Assembly (NCBI RefSeq): GCF_007671685.1
Contig: NZ_VCNL01000006.1
Location: 1-64,000, forward strand
Direction of reading: 5' to 3'
Length of the DNA stretch: 64,000 nt
Source: Halorubrum salsamenti
GTDB lineage: Archaea; Halobacteriota; Halobacteria; Halobacteriales; Haloferacaceae
Numbering within the stretch: the first letter of the stretch is position 1; each line of letters opens with the position of its first letter. Below, piece after piece: positions 42,537 to 53,567 of this stretch. Under the pieces are notes generated by a model. It was not told where the DNA came from. It saw only the letters and a program-made list of their open reading frames with translations, and did no database searches. A program made the translations under genes and the position numbers.

Positions 42537-42609
42537 CGCCCGGAGCGGGATTTGAACCCGCGTCACGACCGTGACAGGGTCGTATGATGGGCCACTACAC
42601 CATCCGGGC
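42537..42609 (-). tRNA. tRNA-Asp (anticodon GTC), copy 1
   Basis: 73 nt on the minus strand. Acceptor GCCCGGA/TCCGGGC, anticodon loop CTGTCAC inside CGACC/GGTCG, giving GTC; T arm GCGGG-TTCAAAT-CCCGC; discriminator G. It is identical in sequence to the copy at 42639. Confidence 0.95.
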
Positions 42610-42638
42610 AAACAGCGACAGACCCCGAAGCGTGGGGA

Positions 42639-42711
42639 CGCCCGGAGCGGGATTTGAACCCGCGTCACGACCGTGACAGGGTCGTATGATGGGCCACTAC
42701 ACCATCCGGGC
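42639..42711 (-). tRNA. tRNA-Asp (anticodon GTC), copy 2
   Basis: Identical 73-nt duplicate of the neighbouring tRNA-Asp, separated by a 29-nt spacer (42610-42638). One transcript from the promoter at 42741 would cover both. Confidence 0.95.
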
Positions 42712-42740
42712 TTGTCGCAGTCATTCGTACCCCTGTCTGG

Positions 42741-42750
42741 CAAATAAGGC
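42741..42750 (-). promoter_or_regulatory. Promoter of the tRNA-Asp pair
   Basis: GCCTTATTTG on the minus strand, 30-39 nt upstream of the first mature tRNA 5' end at 42711. Confidence 0.6.
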
Positions 42751-43053
42751 TTGTCATCCCCGACGACGGTGGTGACTGGTGACAGGGAGGGAGGGCGTCG
42801 GCGCGGAGGGGACGCGATCCCCGACGAGGCCGGCGCGGCACCGCGATTTCAGACGTGAGCAGTCGATCAGACGGGTCGGGGGCGCGATCGATCGCGGCGG
42901 TACCCTTTTGTGTGATACACGCATGAGTAGGAGTATCGCACGCCCCCGTCGCCGTGAGCCGTGCGTGGCGGAGCCGCTTAACAAGCCTTATGACGTTGGC
43001 GCATATAGCGATCTGTAGTATCTCGTGATAGCTTCTCTCAATAACCACCACCC
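42751..43053. other. Intergenic region with the RNA polymerase operon promoter
   Basis: No gene supported. AT-richer sequence near 42995-43050 (GCATATAGCG, then TCTCAATAACC) lies 45-60 nt before the rpoH ATG and is the likely promoter, implying a short leader. The rest is GC-rich with no repeat or hairpin of note. Confidence 0.5.
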
Positions 43054-43281
43054 ATGGTAGACGTAAGCCAACACGAACTCGTCCCGGACCACGTTCTCCT
43101 CGAACCCGAAGAGGTCGACGAGGTTCTGGCAGAGTACGACGTGAAACGAACGAACCTACCGAAGATCAAACGCACTGATCCCGCGCTCCCCGACGAGGCA
43201 GATGTCGGCGACGTGGTGAAGATCGTTCGAAACTCCCGCACGACCGAGGAAGCGGTCGTGTACCGATTAGTCGTCTCATGA
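43054..43281 (+). CDS. rpoH: RNA polymerase subunit H (Rpb5 C-terminal domain homologue)
   Basis: 75 residues: [51 protein letters not shown]. This corresponds to the conserved C-terminal domain of eukaryotic Rpb5. It is the first gene of the transcription-translation operon; its stop overlaps the rpoB2 start by four bases (ATGA). Confidence 0.97.
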   Translation: MVDVSQHELVPDHVLLEPEEVDEVLAEYDVKRTNLPKIKRTDPALPDEADVGDVVKIVRNSRTTEEAVVYRLVVS

Positions 43282-44843
43282 ACAGGCAAGACCGACGCGT
43301 GGTGTCACGCGAGTATTTCTCGGACGAACGGCTCGCCGAACACCACTTCCGATCGTTCAACAACTTCCTGGACCGCGGCATGCAGGAGGTCGTCGACGAG
43401 AAGGAGACGATCGAGACCGACATCGGCGACAAGGAGGGCCAAGAGCCCGTCTACGTCGAACTCGGCGACGTGCGGATGGTCACCCCGCGCGTCCGCGAGG
43501 CCGACGGTTCCGAGGAACTGCTGTACCCCCAGGAGGCTCGGCTCCGAAACATCACCTACTCGGCGCCCGTGTTCATGGAGATGTCCATCGTGCGCGGCGG
43601 CGAGGACGAGCCCGAGCAGGTCGTCGACACGACCGAGACCAAGGTCGGCCGGATGCCGATCATGGTCGGCTCGGACAAGTGTAACATGGCCGGCTTCTCC
43701 GACGAGGAGCTCATCGACATCGGCGAGGACCCGGTCGACCCCGGCGGGTACTTCATCGTCAACGGCTCCGAGCGCGTGCTGATGACCTCGGAGGACCTCG
43801 CGCCGAACAAGATTCTCGCCGAGTACGACTCGAAGTACGGCGACGAGATCCAGGTCGCGAAGACGTTCTCCCAGCGCCGCGGGTACCGCGCGCTGGTGCT
43901 CTGCGAGCGCAACCGCGAGGGGCTGCTCGAAGTGTCGTTCCCGTCCGTCTCGGGCTCGATCGACTTCGTGACCCTCGTTCGCGCGCTCGGACTCGAGTCG
44001 GACGAGGAGATCGTCCACCGCGTCTCGGACGACCCCGAGATCGTGAAGTTCATGCTGGAGAACTTGGAGGAGGCCGACGTGCAGACGACCGAGGAGGCGA
44101 TCGAGACCCTCGGCGAGCGCGTCGCCTCCGGCCAGGGGAAGAACTACCAGCTCAAGCGGGCGAACTACGTCATCGACCGCTACCTCCTCCCGCACCTCCA
44201 CGAGGAGGGCGTCGAGGAGGAAGACGTTCGGATCAACAAGGCGTACTACCTCTGCCGGATGGCCGAGGCGTGCTTCGAGCTCGCCCTGGAACGCCGCGAG
44301 GCCGACGACAAGGACCACTACGCGAACAAGCGCCTGAAGGTCTCCGGCGACCTGATGCGCGACCTGTTCCGGACCGCGCTGAACAAGCTGGCGCGCGACG
44401 TGAAGTACCAGCTCGAGCGCGCGAACATGCGGAACCGCGAACTCACCGTCAACACGGTCGTCCGCTCCGACGTGCTGACCGAGCGGCTCGAACACCCGAT
44501 CGCGACGGGGAACTGGGTGGGCGGCCGCTCGGGCGTCTCCCAGCTCGTCGACCGGACCGACTACATGGGCGTGCTCTCGCACCTCCGGCGCCTGCGCTCG
44601 CCGCTGTCGCGCTCGCAGCCGCACTTCAAGGCGCGAGACCTCCACGCGACCCAGTGGGGTCGCATCTGCCCCTCCGAGACGCCGGAGGGGCCGAACTGCG
44701 GACTCGTGAAGAACTTCGCGCAGGCGATGGAGCTCTCACAGACCGTAGACGACGAACAGGGGCTGAAACGAGAACTGGCGTCGATGGGTGTCGAGGGGAT
44801 CCCCGGCATCGAGGGCGTCGAACGACAGACGGCGGACGACTAA
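43278..44843 (+). CDS. rpoB2: RNA polymerase subunit B'' (N-terminal part of the beta homologue)
   Basis: 521 residues covering the N-terminal half of the second-largest subunit, split as in haloarchaea and methanogens. Landmarks: [56 protein letters not shown] and, near the C terminus, [19 protein letters not shown], the fork region next to the active site. It ends one base before the rpoB1 ATG. With B' it forms one wall of the DNA cleft. Confidence 0.97.
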   Translation: MNRQDRRVVSREYFSDERLAEHHFRSFNNFLDRGMQEVVDEKETIETDIGDKEGQEPVYVELGDVRMVTPRVREADGSEELLYPQEARLRNITYSAPVFMEMSIVRGGEDEPEQVVDTTETKVGRMPIMVGSDKCNMAGFSDEELIDIGEDPVDPGGYFIVNGSERVLMTSEDLAPNKILAEYDSKYGDEIQVAKTFSQRRGYRALVLCERNREGLLEVSFPSVSGSIDFVTLVRALGLESDEEIVHRVSDDPEIVKFMLENLEEADVQTTEEAIETLGERVASGQGKNYQLKRANYVIDRYLLPHLHEEGVEEEDVRINKAYYLCRMAEACFELALERREADDKDHYANKRLKVSGDLMRDLFRTALNKLARDVKYQLERANMRNRELTVNTVVRSDVLTERLEHPIATGNWVGGRSGVSQLVDRTDYMGVLSHLRRLRSPLSRSQPHFKARDLHATQWGRICPSETPEGPNCGLVKNFAQAMELSQTVDDEQGLKRELASMGVEGIPGIEGVERQTADD

Positions 44844-44844
44844 C

Positions 44845-46674
44845 ATGGCTCAGGCAGAACGCGAAGCGAAGGTGTACGTCAACGGGAGCCTCGTCGGGAC
44901 CCACCCGGACCCCGAGGCCCTCGCCGAACAGATCCGCGAGGCCCGCCGACGCGGCGACGTCTCGGAGATGGTGAACGTCTCGGTCAAAGACCGAACCCAG
45001 GAAGTGATCGTCAACGCGGACGCGGGGCGCGCCCGTCGCCCGCTGATCGTCGTCGAGAACGGCGAGCCCCTGCTGGGCGACGAGGAGGTCGAGGCCGTCG
45101 AACGCGGCGAGGTCGAGTTCGAGGACCTCGTCGAGCGCGGCTACGTCGAGTTCATCGACGCCGAGGAGGAAGAGGACATCCTCGTCGCCGTCGACGAGGA
45201 GGACGTGACCGAGGACCACACGCACCTCGAGATCGACCCGCAGCTCGTGTTCGGTATCGGTGCGGGGATGATCCCGTACCCCGAGCACAACGCGAGCCCT
45301 CGGATCACGATGGGCGCGGGGATGATGAAGCAGTCGCTCGGACTCCCATCCGCCAACTACCGGATCCGGCCGGACACGCGTCAGCACCTGCTGCACTACC
45401 CGCAGCTGGCGATGGTGAAGACGCAGACGTCCGACCAGATCAGCTTCGACAAGCGGCCGGCGGCGCAGAACTTCGTCGTCGCCGTGATGTCCTACGAGGG
45501 GTTCAACATCGAGGACGCGCTGGTGATGAACCAGGGCTCCGTCGACCGCGCGCTCACCCGCTCGCACTTCTTCCGGACCTACGAGGGCGAGGAGCGTCGC
45601 TACCCCGGCGGTCAGGAAGACCGCTTCGAGATCCCCGATCAGGACGTGCGCGGCGCGCGCGGCGAGGACGCGTACACCCACCTCGACGAGGACGGCCTCG
45701 TCAACCCCGAGACGAAGGTGGACGAGTCCTCGGTCCTGCTCGGCAAGACCAGCCCGCCGCGCTTCCTCGAGGAGCCCGACGACATGGGCGGGCTCTCCCC
45801 GCAGAAGCGCCGCGAGACGAGCGTGACGATGCGCTCGGGCGAATCCGGCGTGGTCGACACGGTGACGCTGATGGAGGGCGAGGACGGCTCCAAGCTCTCG
45901 AAGGTGAAGGTTCGCGACCAGCGCGTCCCCGAGCTGGGCGACAAGTTCGCGTCCCGACACGGTCAGAAGGGCGTCGTGGGCCACCTCGCGCCCCAGGAGG
46001 ACATGCCGTTCACCGAGGAGGGGGTCGTCCCCGACCTCGTGATGAACCCGCACGCGCTGCCGTCCCGGATGACGGTCGGCCACGTGCTGGAGATGCTCGG
46101 CGGGAAGGTCGGCTCGCTGCGCGGCTCGCGGGTCGACGGCACGCCGTTCCAGGGCGAAGACGAGGAGGAGCTCCGCGGCGGGCTGGAGGAACACGGCTTC
46201 AAGTCCTCCGGCAAGGAGGTCATGTACTCCGGCGTCACCGGCGAGAAGATCGAGGCGGAGATCTTCGTCGGGACGATCTTCTACCACAAGCTGTACCACA
46301 TGGTGTCGAACAAGCTCCACGCCCGCTCTCGCGGTCCGGTGCAGGTGCTCACGCGCCAGCCGACCGAGGGGCGCGCCCGCGAGGGCGGCCTGCGCGTCGG
46401 GGAGATGGAGCGCGACACGATCATCGGCCACGGCGCGTCGATGGTGCTCAACGAGCGGCTGCTGGAGTCCTCGGACGCCGAGACGGTGCACGTCTCCGCG
46501 GAGACCGGGCTCGTCGCCGTTGAGGACCGCGAACAGCGCCGAGTGTACGACCCGGTCACGGGCGACGAGGACGACATCCACGAGCTCGAGGTGAGCTACG
46601 CGTTCAAGCTCCTGCTCGACGAGATGATCGCTCTCGGCATCCGACCGAAACTCGAACTGGAGGACGCAATTTAA
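44845..46674 (+). CDS. rpoB1: RNA polymerase subunit B' (C-terminal part of the beta homologue)
   Basis: 609 residues from the ATG at 44845 ([20 protein letters not shown]). It contains the hybrid-binding domain ([16 protein letters not shown]), the active-site lysine region [25 protein letters not shown] (given as [20 protein letters not shown]) and the C-terminal clamp. An earlier in-frame ATG at 44788 lies inside rpoB2 and is not used. It is adjacent to rpoA1, whose ATG follows the stop directly. Confidence 0.97.
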   Translation: MAQAEREAKVYVNGSLVGTHPDPEALAEQIREARRRGDVSEMVNVSVKDRTQEVIVNADAGRARRPLIVVENGEPLLGDEEVEAVERGEVEFEDLVERGYVEFIDAEEEEDILVAVDEEDVTEDHTHLEIDPQLVFGIGAGMIPYPEHNASPRITMGAGMMKQSLGLPSANYRIRPDTRQHLLHYPQLAMVKTQTSDQISFDKRPAAQNFVVAVMSYEGFNIEDALVMNQGSVDRALTRSHFFRTYEGEERRYPGGQEDRFEIPDQDVRGARGEDAYTHLDEDGLVNPETKVDESSVLLGKTSPPRFLEEPDDMGGLSPQKRRETSVTMRSGESGVVDTVTLMEGEDGSKLSKVKVRDQRVPELGDKFASRHGQKGVVGHLAPQEDMPFTEEGVVPDLVMNPHALPSRMTVGHVLEMLGGKVGSLRGSRVDGTPFQGEDEEELRGGLEEHGFKSSGKEVMYSGVTGEKIEAEIFVGTIFYHKLYHMVSNKLHARSRGPVQVLTRQPTEGRAREGGLRVGEMERDTIIGHGASMVLNERLLESSDAETVHVSAETGLVAVEDREQRRVYDPVTGDEDDIHELEVSYAFKLLLDEMIALGIRPKLELEDAI

Positions 46675-49602
46675 ATGTCAATGCAAACACCGAAAGTGCT
46701 CGGCGGCATCGACTTCGGCCTCATGGACCCGGAGACGTACCGGGACATGTCGGCGACGAAGGTGATCACGGCCGACACGTACGACGACGACGGCTACCCG
46801 ATCGACATGGGTCTGATGGACCCGCGGCTCGGCGTCATCGACCCCGGCCTCGAGTGCCGGACCTGCGGCTCCCACTCCGGCTCCTGTAACGGCCACTTCG
46901 GCCACATCGAGCTGGCCGCCCCCGTCATCCACGTGGGCTTCACGAAGCTCATCCGGCGGCTGCTCCGCTCGACGTGTCGAGAGTGTGGCCGGCTCGCCCT
47001 CGATGAAGCGCAGCGCGACGAGTTCCGCGACCGCTACGAGCGGGCGAAGGAGCTCGGCGACGACGAGCACGACGTGTTGAAGGCCGCCGTCCGGCAGGCC
47101 CGGAAGGCGTCGACGTGCCCGTTCTGCGGCGAGCCGCAGGCGGACATCAAACACGAGAAGCCGACCACTTACTACGAGGTCCAGGACGTGCTCTCGGGCG
47201 ACTACTCCGAGCGCATCGCGGCCGCGATGCAGCCCGACGAGGAGGAGGACGACCCGGGCACCTCGCCGCAGGAGCTCGCCGAGAAGACGGACATCGCCCT
47301 CGACCGGGTCAACGAGATCATGGCCGGCGAGTTCCGCCCGCGCAAGGAGGACCGCCGCGCCATCGAGACGGCGCTCGACGTCGACCTCACCGAGGAGGAC
47401 ATGAACAAGCTGATGCCCTCGGACATCCGCGACTGGTTCGAGGACATCCCGGACGAGGACCTCGAGGTGCTCGGCATCGACTCCGAGCACTCCCGACCGG
47501 AGTGGATGATCCTGACGGTCCTCCCCGTCCCGCCGGTCACCACGCGTCCCTCCATCACGCTCGACAACGGCCAGCGCTCCGAGGACGACCTCACGCACAA
47601 GCTGGTCGACATCATCCGGATCAATCAGCGGTTCATGGAGAACCGCGAGGCGGGCGCCCCGCAGCTGATCATCGAGGACCTCTGGGAGCTGCTCCAGTAC
47701 CACGTCACCACGTTCGTCGACAACGAGATCAGCGGGACACCGCCGGCGCGACACCGCTCCGGCCGCCCCCTTAAGACCCTCAGTCAGCGGCTGAAGGGCA
47801 AGGAGGGCCGCTTCCGCGGCTCGCTGTCCGGGAAACGCGTCAACTTCTCCGCCCGGACCGTCATCTCGCCGGACCCGACCCTCTCCCTGAACGAGGTCGG
47901 CGTCCCGGACCGGGTCGCCATGGAGATGACCCAGACGCTCAACGTCACCGAGCGCAACGTCGACGAGGCGCGTCAGTACGTCCGGAACGGCCCCGAGGCC
48001 CACCCCGGCGCCAACTACGTGCGTCGCCCCGACGGTCGCCGACTGAAGGTGACCGAGAAGAACTGCGAGGAGCTCGCCGAGAAGGTCGAGGCCGACTGGG
48101 AGGTCAACCGACACCTCGTCGACGGCGACATCGTGATCTTCAACCGGCAGCCCTCGCTGCACCGGATGTCCATCATGGCCCACGAGGTCGTGGTGATGCC
48201 GTACAAGACGTTCCGTCTCAACACCGTCGTCTGTCCGCCGTACAACGCCGACTTCGACGGCGACGAGATGAACATGCACGCGCTCCAGAACGAGGAGGCC
48301 CGCGCCGAGGCGCGCGTCCTCATGCGCGTCCAAGAGCAGATCCTCTCGCCGCGGTTCGGCGGGAACATCATCGGCGCCATTCAGGACCACATCTCGGGGA
48401 CCTATCTGCTCACGCACTCGAACCCCGAGTTCACCGAGACGCAGGCGCTGGACCTGCTGCGCGCGACCCGCGTCGACGAGCTGCCAGAGGCGGACGGCGT
48501 CGACGACGAGGGGCGCGAGTACTGGACCGGCCGGACGCTGTTCTCGGAGCTGCTCCCCGACGATCTCTCGCTGGACTTCACCTCCTCGACGGGCGACGAC
48601 GTGCTCATCGAGAACGGCCAGCTGGTCGAGGGGACGATCGACGAGGACGCCGTCGGCGCGTTCGGCGGCGAGGTCGTCGACACCCTCACCAAGGAGTACG
48701 GCGAGACGCGCTCGCGCGTGTTCATCAACGAGATCGCCTCGCTGGCGATGCGCGCGATCATGCACTTCGGGTTCTCGATCGGGATCGACGACGAGTCGAT
48801 CCCGCCGGAGGCCGAAGAACAGGTCGACGACGCCATCGAGAGCGCCTACGACCGCGTCCAGGAGCTGATCGAGACGTACGAGGCCGGCGAGCTGGAGTCG
48901 CTCCCGGGCCGCGGCGTCGACGAGACGCTGGAGATGAAGATCATGCAGACGCTCGGAAAGGCGCGCGACTCGGCCGGTGAGATCGCCGACCAGCACTTCG
49001 GCGACGACAACCCGGCGGTCGTGATGGCTCGATCCGGCGCGCGTGGGTCGATGCTGAACCTCACGCAGATGGCCGGCTCCGTCGGTCAGCAGGCGGTTCG
49101 CGGCGAGCGGATCAACCGCGGCTACGAGGACCGGACGCTCTCCCACTACAAGGAGAACGACCTCTCGTCGGAAGCGCACGGCTTCGTGGAGAACTCCTAC
49201 CGCGGCGGGCTCACGCCCGAGGAGTTCTTCTTCCACGCGATGGGCGGCCGCGAGGGGCTGGTCGACACGGCGGTCCGGACCTCCAAGTCCGGCTACCTCC
49301 AGCGCCGGCTCATCAACGCGCTCTCCGAGTTGGAGGCGCAGTACGACGGCACGGTCCGGGACACCTCGGGCCGGATCGTCCAGTTCGAGTTCGGCGAGGA
49401 CGGCACTTCGCCGGTGAAGGTCTCGTCCGGCGAGGGAGACGGAATCGACGTCGACGACATCGTCGACCGCGTCGTCGACGCCGAGTTCGAGTCCAGCGAC
49501 GAGAAGGATCGGTTCCTCGGCGAGCGCGCGCCGCCGACGAATCTCTCTGAGCATTCGGGGCCGGGCCTGAACAAGGCCTCGGGGGTGGAGTCGGATGACT
49601 GA
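46675..49602 (+). CDS. rpoA1: RNA polymerase subunit A' (N-terminal part of the beta-prime homologue)
   Basis: 975 residues. Zinc-binding clamp motifs [17 protein letters not shown] and CRECG...CPFCG are near the N terminus. The magnesium-binding active site is [15 protein letters not shown], and [18 protein letters not shown] is also characteristic. It ends with the start of the cleft segment continued by A''. The next gene begins eight bases before this one ends, so A' and A'' are translationally coupled. Confidence 0.98.
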   Translation: MSMQTPKVLGGIDFGLMDPETYRDMSATKVITADTYDDDGYPIDMGLMDPRLGVIDPGLECRTCGSHSGSCNGHFGHIELAAPVIHVGFTKLIRRLLRSTCRECGRLALDEAQRDEFRDRYERAKELGDDEHDVLKAAVRQARKASTCPFCGEPQADIKHEKPTTYYEVQDVLSGDYSERIAAAMQPDEEEDDPGTSPQELAEKTDIALDRVNEIMAGEFRPRKEDRRAIETALDVDLTEEDMNKLMPSDIRDWFEDIPDEDLEVLGIDSEHSRPEWMILTVLPVPPVTTRPSITLDNGQRSEDDLTHKLVDIIRINQRFMENREAGAPQLIIEDLWELLQYHVTTFVDNEISGTPPARHRSGRPLKTLSQRLKGKEGRFRGSLSGKRVNFSARTVISPDPTLSLNEVGVPDRVAMEMTQTLNVTERNVDEARQYVRNGPEAHPGANYVRRPDGRRLKVTEKNCEELAEKVEADWEVNRHLVDGDIVIFNRQPSLHRMSIMAHEVVVMPYKTFRLNTVVCPPYNADFDGDEMNMHALQNEEARAEARVLMRVQEQILSPRFGGNIIGAIQDHISGTYLLTHSNPEFTETQALDLLRATRVDELPEADGVDDEGREYWTGRTLFSELLPDDLSLDFTSSTGDDVLIENGQLVEGTIDEDAVGAFGGEVVDTLTKEYGETRSRVFINEIASLAMRAIMHFGFSIGIDDESIPPEAEEQVDDAIESAYDRVQELIETYEAGELESLPGRGVDETLEMKIMQTLGKARDSAGEIADQHFGDDNPAVVMARSGARGSMLNLTQMAGSVGQQAVRGERINRGYEDRTLSHYKENDLSSEAHGFVENSYRGGLTPEEFFFHAMGGREGLVDTAVRTSKSGYLQRRLINALSELEAQYDGTVRDTSGRIVQFEFGEDGTSPVKVSSGEGDGIDVDDIVDRVVDAEFESSDEKDRFLGERAPPTNLSEHSGPGLNKASGVESDD

Positions 49603-50809
49603 GTACGGCTACGTCACCGACGACATCGAGGCGGTCGTGGAGGCCACGGAGCTGCCCACTCGCCTCAAAGACGAGGTGTACGAGGCGATCGATCGAAAGG
49701 CCGAGGAGACGGGCGAAGTCACCGTCGAGCAGGCCACCGACATCGCGACCGGCGTCGAGAACCGGTACATCGAGACGCGGGTCGATCCGTTGGACCCCGT
49801 CGGCACCGTCTCCGCGCAGTCGATCGGCGAGCCCGGGACGCAGATGACGATGAACACGTTCCACTACGCCGGCGTCGCGGAGATCGACGTCACGCAGGGG
49901 CTCCCCCGGCTCATCGAGTTGGTGGACGCCCGGAAGACGCCGGACACGCCGATGATGACGGTCCACCTCGACGGCGAGTACGCCACGGACCGCGAGAAGG
50001 CCCACGAGGTCGTCTGGTCCATCGAGGCGACGCGAATCCTCGCGCTCGGCGACGTGTCGACGAACGTCGCTGACATGCTGGTGCGGATCGACCTGAACGA
50101 CGACACCCTCCTCGAGCGGTGGCCGACCCACACGGACCCGTCCGAAGTCGCCGCGATCATCGCCGAGACGATCGAAGATTCGCTCGGCGTCGACACCCGA
50201 CAGTCGGGGACCGTCGTGGAGTTCGGCCCCAACGAGCCGAGCTACCGCGAGCTACTCCAGCTCGTCGAGCGGCTCCGAGAGATCGTGTTCAAGGGGATCG
50301 AGGAGATCGAACGCGTCGTCATCCGGAAAGAGGAGATCGACGGAGACGAGGAGTTCGTCCTCTACACCGAGGGGTCGGCGTTCGGCGACACCCTCGACAT
50401 CGAGGGCGTCGACGCCTCGCGCACGACGTGTAACAACATCCACGAGATCTATCGCAACCTCGGGGTCGAGGCGGCCCGCGAGACGATCATCGACGAGACG
50501 AAGAACACGCTCGAAGAGCAGGGGCTCGACGACGTGAACGTCCGCCACCTAATGTTAGTGGCCGACATCATGACGAACAACGGCGAGATCGATTCGATCG
50601 GTCGTCACGGCATCTCGGGTTCGAAGGACTCCGTGCTCGCGCGCGCGGCGTTCGAGGTGACGGTCAACCACCTGCTCGACGCCGCGATCCACGGCGAGTA
50701 CGACGAGCTCGACGGCGTCATCGAGAACGTCATCGCCGGCAAGCCGATCTCGCTCGGTACCGGCGACGTCGACCTCCGGATGGGGTCGCGCGTCGTGGGC
50801 GACGACTGA
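49595..50809 (+). CDS. rpoA2: RNA polymerase subunit A'' (C-terminal part of the beta-prime homologue)
   Basis: 404 residues, including the trigger-loop region ([20 protein letters not shown]) and the C-terminal jaw and cleft ([20 protein letters not shown]). No intein is present at the sites used in other archaea. It overlaps rpoA1 by eight bases and nusA by one base (TGATG). Confidence 0.97.
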   Translation: MTEYGYVTDDIEAVVEATELPTRLKDEVYEAIDRKAEETGEVTVEQATDIATGVENRYIETRVDPLDPVGTVSAQSIGEPGTQMTMNTFHYAGVAEIDVTQGLPRLIELVDARKTPDTPMMTVHLDGEYATDREKAHEVVWSIEATRILALGDVSTNVADMLVRIDLNDDTLLERWPTHTDPSEVAAIIAETIEDSLGVDTRQSGTVVEFGPNEPSYRELLQLVERLREIVFKGIEEIERVVIRKEEIDGDEEFVLYTEGSAFGDTLDIEGVDASRTTCNNIHEIYRNLGVEAARETIIDETKNTLEEQGLDDVNVRHLMLVADIMTNNGEIDSIGRHGISGSKDSVLARAAFEVTVNHLLDAAIHGEYDELDGVIENVIAGKPISLGTGDVDLRMGSRVVGDD

Positions 50810-51228
50810 TGTACGTCGAGCTCTCCGACGAGGCGCGGCGCTACATCGGTCGCTTCGACGAGCTGACCGGGGTCGCGCCGAAGGACTGCCTCGTGGAGGG
50901 CGACCGGCTCGTGTTCCTCGTGCCGGCCGGCGAGATGGCCGCCGCGATCGGACAGGCCGGCGAGACCGTCGAAGAGGCGGAACGGCGGCTCGGCAAGTCA
51001 GTCGACTTAGTGGAGGACGCGGACACGGCGGAGGCGTTCGTCGCGAGCGCGCTCTCGCCCGCGGCGGTCAACGCCGTGACGATCTCCGAGCAAAACGACC
51101 GCGTGGCGTACGTCGAGGTGCCGGAGCCGGACCGGGGCGTCGCCATCGGCGCAGACGGGACCAACATCGAGACGGCGCGGACGTTGGCGAAGCGGCACTA
51201 CGACATCGACGACATCCAACTGACCTGA
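50809..51228 (+). CDS. nusA: NusA-like KH-domain transcription factor
   Basis: 139 residues made of two KH domains (FLVPAGEMAAAIGQAGETVE and VAIGADGTNIETARTLAKRH). Archaeal NusA lacks the S1 and N-terminal polymerase-binding domains of the bacterial protein. It is co-transcribed with the polymerase subunits and is thought to act in transcription elongation or antitermination, possibly of rRNA. Confidence 0.96.
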   Translation: MYVELSDEARRYIGRFDELTGVAPKDCLVEGDRLVFLVPAGEMAAAIGQAGETVEEAERRLGKSVDLVEDADTAEAFVASALSPAAVNAVTISEQNDRVAYVEVPEPDRGVAIGADGTNIETARTLAKRHYDIDDIQLT

Positions 51229-51274
51229 GGACGGAACCCCACGCCCTTTTGTCGCCGCGTTCGTTTGTCGCCGC

Positions 51275-52090
51275 ATGGATCGCAGACGCTTCCTCACCGG
51301 GGTCGGGACCGGAGTCGCCGTCGGAATCGCCGGCTGTCTCGGCGGCGACGACGGGCCGGACCGGCCGTTCCCCGACGCGGAGTGGCGCGACGAAGACGGG
51401 ATCGACGTGGCGGCCCTCTCCGAAAGCCACGTCGGGGCGATCGTCGACGCCGGAGGCGCCACGCTGTTCTCGATCGCGGAGACGACCCACGACGACGACG
51501 CGGAGCCGAGCCCGTGGCTCCCCTCGCAGGAGTACGAGTCCGCGTACGACATCGAGAACGGGCGCCAGTACGTGCGACAGGAAATGACGGAGACAGAGGA
51601 GACCGACGTGTCGGAGCTGTACGTCGCCGACGGCGAGGCGCTGGTCCGTCAGCGGGTCGGCGACGAGACGCAGTACGGTCGGCAGTCGGTCGACCGATCG
51701 GCGGACGACCTCGAAACGGCGATGGAGGCGGAGGTCGTAACGGGGATCCGCGTCGAAGGAGAGACCGCGGGCGGCGAGACGGAGTACGAGGGACTGAACC
51801 TGTGGAACCCGACGAGCGACGGCGAGGACGAGGTGCGCGGCGAGCCGACCGCGCGGTTCACCGCCGACGCCTTCGAGGGCGACCGGAACGTTCCCGAGAC
51901 GGTCGAGACGGCGTCGGCGACGGTCCACGTGTACGAGTCCGGCGTCGTCCCGCGGCTCGAACAGTCGTGGGCGGGCCCGCACGACGACCAAGAGGCGACC
52001 GTCGACGTCGACATCGACTACCGCGACCTCGGCGCGACGGTGTCGGAACCGGAGTGGGCCGCGGAGGCGCGCGAGGAGACGAGCGCCTGA
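51275..52090 (+). CDS. Lipoprotein inserted between nusA and rps12
   Basis: 271 residues with a twin-Arg-type lipoprotein signal: MDRRRFLTGVGTGVAVGIAGC, lipobox IAGC, Cys21. The mature part is acidic and beta-rich (GGATLFSIAETTHDDDA, QYVRQEMTETEETDVSELYV, VHVYESGVVPRLEQSW) and matches no family I know. Location is the odd point: it occupies the position between nusA and rps12 in an operon otherwise devoted to transcription and translation. It is 46 nt after nusA; rps12 has its own TATA box, so the lipoprotein may be expressed by read-through from nusA or from a weak upstream signal. Confidence 0.83.
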   Translation: MDRRRFLTGVGTGVAVGIAGCLGGDDGPDRPFPDAEWRDEDGIDVAALSESHVGAIVDAGGATLFSIAETTHDDDAEPSPWLPSQEYESAYDIENGRQYVRQEMTETEETDVSELYVADGEALVRQRVGDETQYGRQSVDRSADDLETAMEAEVVTGIRVEGETAGGETEYEGLNLWNPTSDGEDEVRGEPTARFTADAFEGDRNVPETVETASATVHVYESGVVPRLEQSWAGPHDDQEATVDVDIDYRDLGATVSEPEWAAEAREETSA

Positions 52091-52273
52091 CTCGGGGACG
52101 CGTTTCTCCGGCACGTTTCCAGACGAAACGACGGGCGCTCGCCACCGTTGAGCCGGTAAGCCGTCGAGAGCGCCCGTCGTTTTCGATCCGATCGCTCCGA
52201 GAAACACCCTCAGAACGGACGAGAGGTACCGTTCGAGCGATCTGAGGGCGTTTCTCCGCGTCGAAAGACGACG

Positions 52274-52282
52274 CTTAAGTAG
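52274..52282 (+). promoter_or_regulatory. TATA box of rps12
   Basis: CTTAAGTAG, whose first base is 32 nt upstream of the ATG at 52306. It gives the ribosomal genes a promoter independent of the polymerase operon. Confidence 0.7.
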
Positions 52283-52305
52283 CTCCGTTCGGAAGTGGAT
52301 GTACG

Positions 52306-52734
52306 ATGGCGAACGGCAAATACGCGGCCCGTAAGCTCAAACAGGACCGGCAGAAGCGACGCTGGTCCGACTCCGAGTACGCTCGGCGAGAGCGCGGGCT
52401 CAAGAAGAAGTCCGACCCCCTCGAAGGCGCCCCGCAGGCCCGCGGGATCGTGCTGGAGAAGGTCGGGATCGAGGCAAAGCAGCCGAACTCGGCGATCCGA
52501 AAGTGCGTCCGCGTTCAGCTCATCAAGAACGGGAAACAGGTCACCGCGTTCTGTCCCGGCGACGGCGCCATCTCGTTCATCGACGAGCACGACGAGGTCA
52601 CGATCGCCGGGATCGGCGGCGCGAAGGGTCGCGCGATGGGCGACCTTTCGGGTGTCAACTACAAGGTCGAGAAGGTCAACGGAGTCTCCATGATCGAACT
52701 GGTTCGCGGAAACGCGGAGAAGCCCGTCAGATGA
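52306..52734 (+). CDS. rps12: 30S ribosomal protein uS12
   Basis: 142 residues. The archaeal/eukaryotic S12 core is present: [39 protein letters not shown], and the accuracy-centre loop region with [16 protein letters not shown]. Its stop overlaps the rps7 ATG by four bases (ATGA). Confidence 0.98.
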   Translation: MANGKYAARKLKQDRQKRRWSDSEYARRERGLKKKSDPLEGAPQARGIVLEKVGIEAKQPNSAIRKCVRVQLIKNGKQVTAFCPGDGAISFIDEHDEVTIAGIGGAKGRAMGDLSGVNYKVEKVNGVSMIELVRGNAEKPVR

Positions 52735-53384
52735 GCGGGGAGGAGACCGAGGCGCCGTCCGACGAGGACGTCGCCGCCGACGAGCCGGATCCGGACGCGC
52801 CCGCGTCCAGCGAGGCCGCCAACGAGAACGCCAAGCTGTTCGACGTCTGGGACGTCACCGAGATCGCCTACGAGGACCCCTCGACGAAGCGCTACATGAC
52901 CGTGACGCCGATCGCGCACACCATGGGCCGTCACGCGTCCAAGCAGTTCAAGAAAAGCGAAATCTCCCTGGTCGAGCGGCTGATCAACCGCCTGATGCAG
53001 ACCGACGAGAACACGGGCAAGAAACAGCAGGCGACGCGGATCGTCCGCGACGCCTTCGACATCATCCACGAGCGGACCGAGGAGAACCCGGTCCAGATCC
53101 TCGTGACGGCCGTCGAGAACGCCGCGCCCCGCGAGGAGACCGTCCGCCTGAAGTACGGCGGCATCTCCGTCCCGAAGGCGGTCGACGTCGCGCCCCAGCG
53201 CCGCGTCGATCAGGCGCTGCTGTTCATCTCCGACGGCGTCGCCAGCGCGACGTACAAGTCGACGACCTCCGCCGCCGAGGCGCTCGCCAACGAGCTCGTC
53301 ACGGCCGCGGACTACGACCCCGAGCGCTCCTACTCCATCTCGCAGAAGGAGGAGCGCGAGCGTGTCGCCGCCGCAGCCCGCTAA
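52731..53384 (+). CDS. rps7: 30S ribosomal protein uS7
   Basis: 217 residues from the ATG at 52731 with an acidic N-terminal extension of ~35 residues ([19 protein letters not shown]), then the S7 core ([60 protein letters not shown]). It is the last recognised gene of this operon within the window; the expected elongation factors are not downstream, and aEF-2 lies at the other end of the window. Confidence 0.97.
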   Translation: MSGEETEAPSDEDVAADEPDPDAPASSEAANENAKLFDVWDVTEIAYEDPSTKRYMTVTPIAHTMGRHASKQFKKSEISLVERLINRLMQTDENTGKKQQATRIVRDAFDIIHERTEENPVQILVTAVENAAPREETVRLKYGGISVPKAVDVAPQRRVDQALLFISDGVASATYKSTTSAAEALANELVTAADYDPERSYSISQKEERERVAAAAR

Positions 53385-53567
53385 CGTCGGCCGACGACGA
53401 CGCTGCCGTTCTGTTTTCTCTCTTTCCGCCGTCGCGACCGGCGGGAATCTCCGACCGGAAGGCTTGATCGGCCGGACTCTCCGATTCAAAAGCTCCGTAT
53501 CACCGAGTACGCCGAACACACGGTGGCGGCGATACTTACTTAGATACCAGTTGACAATAGCGAGTGT

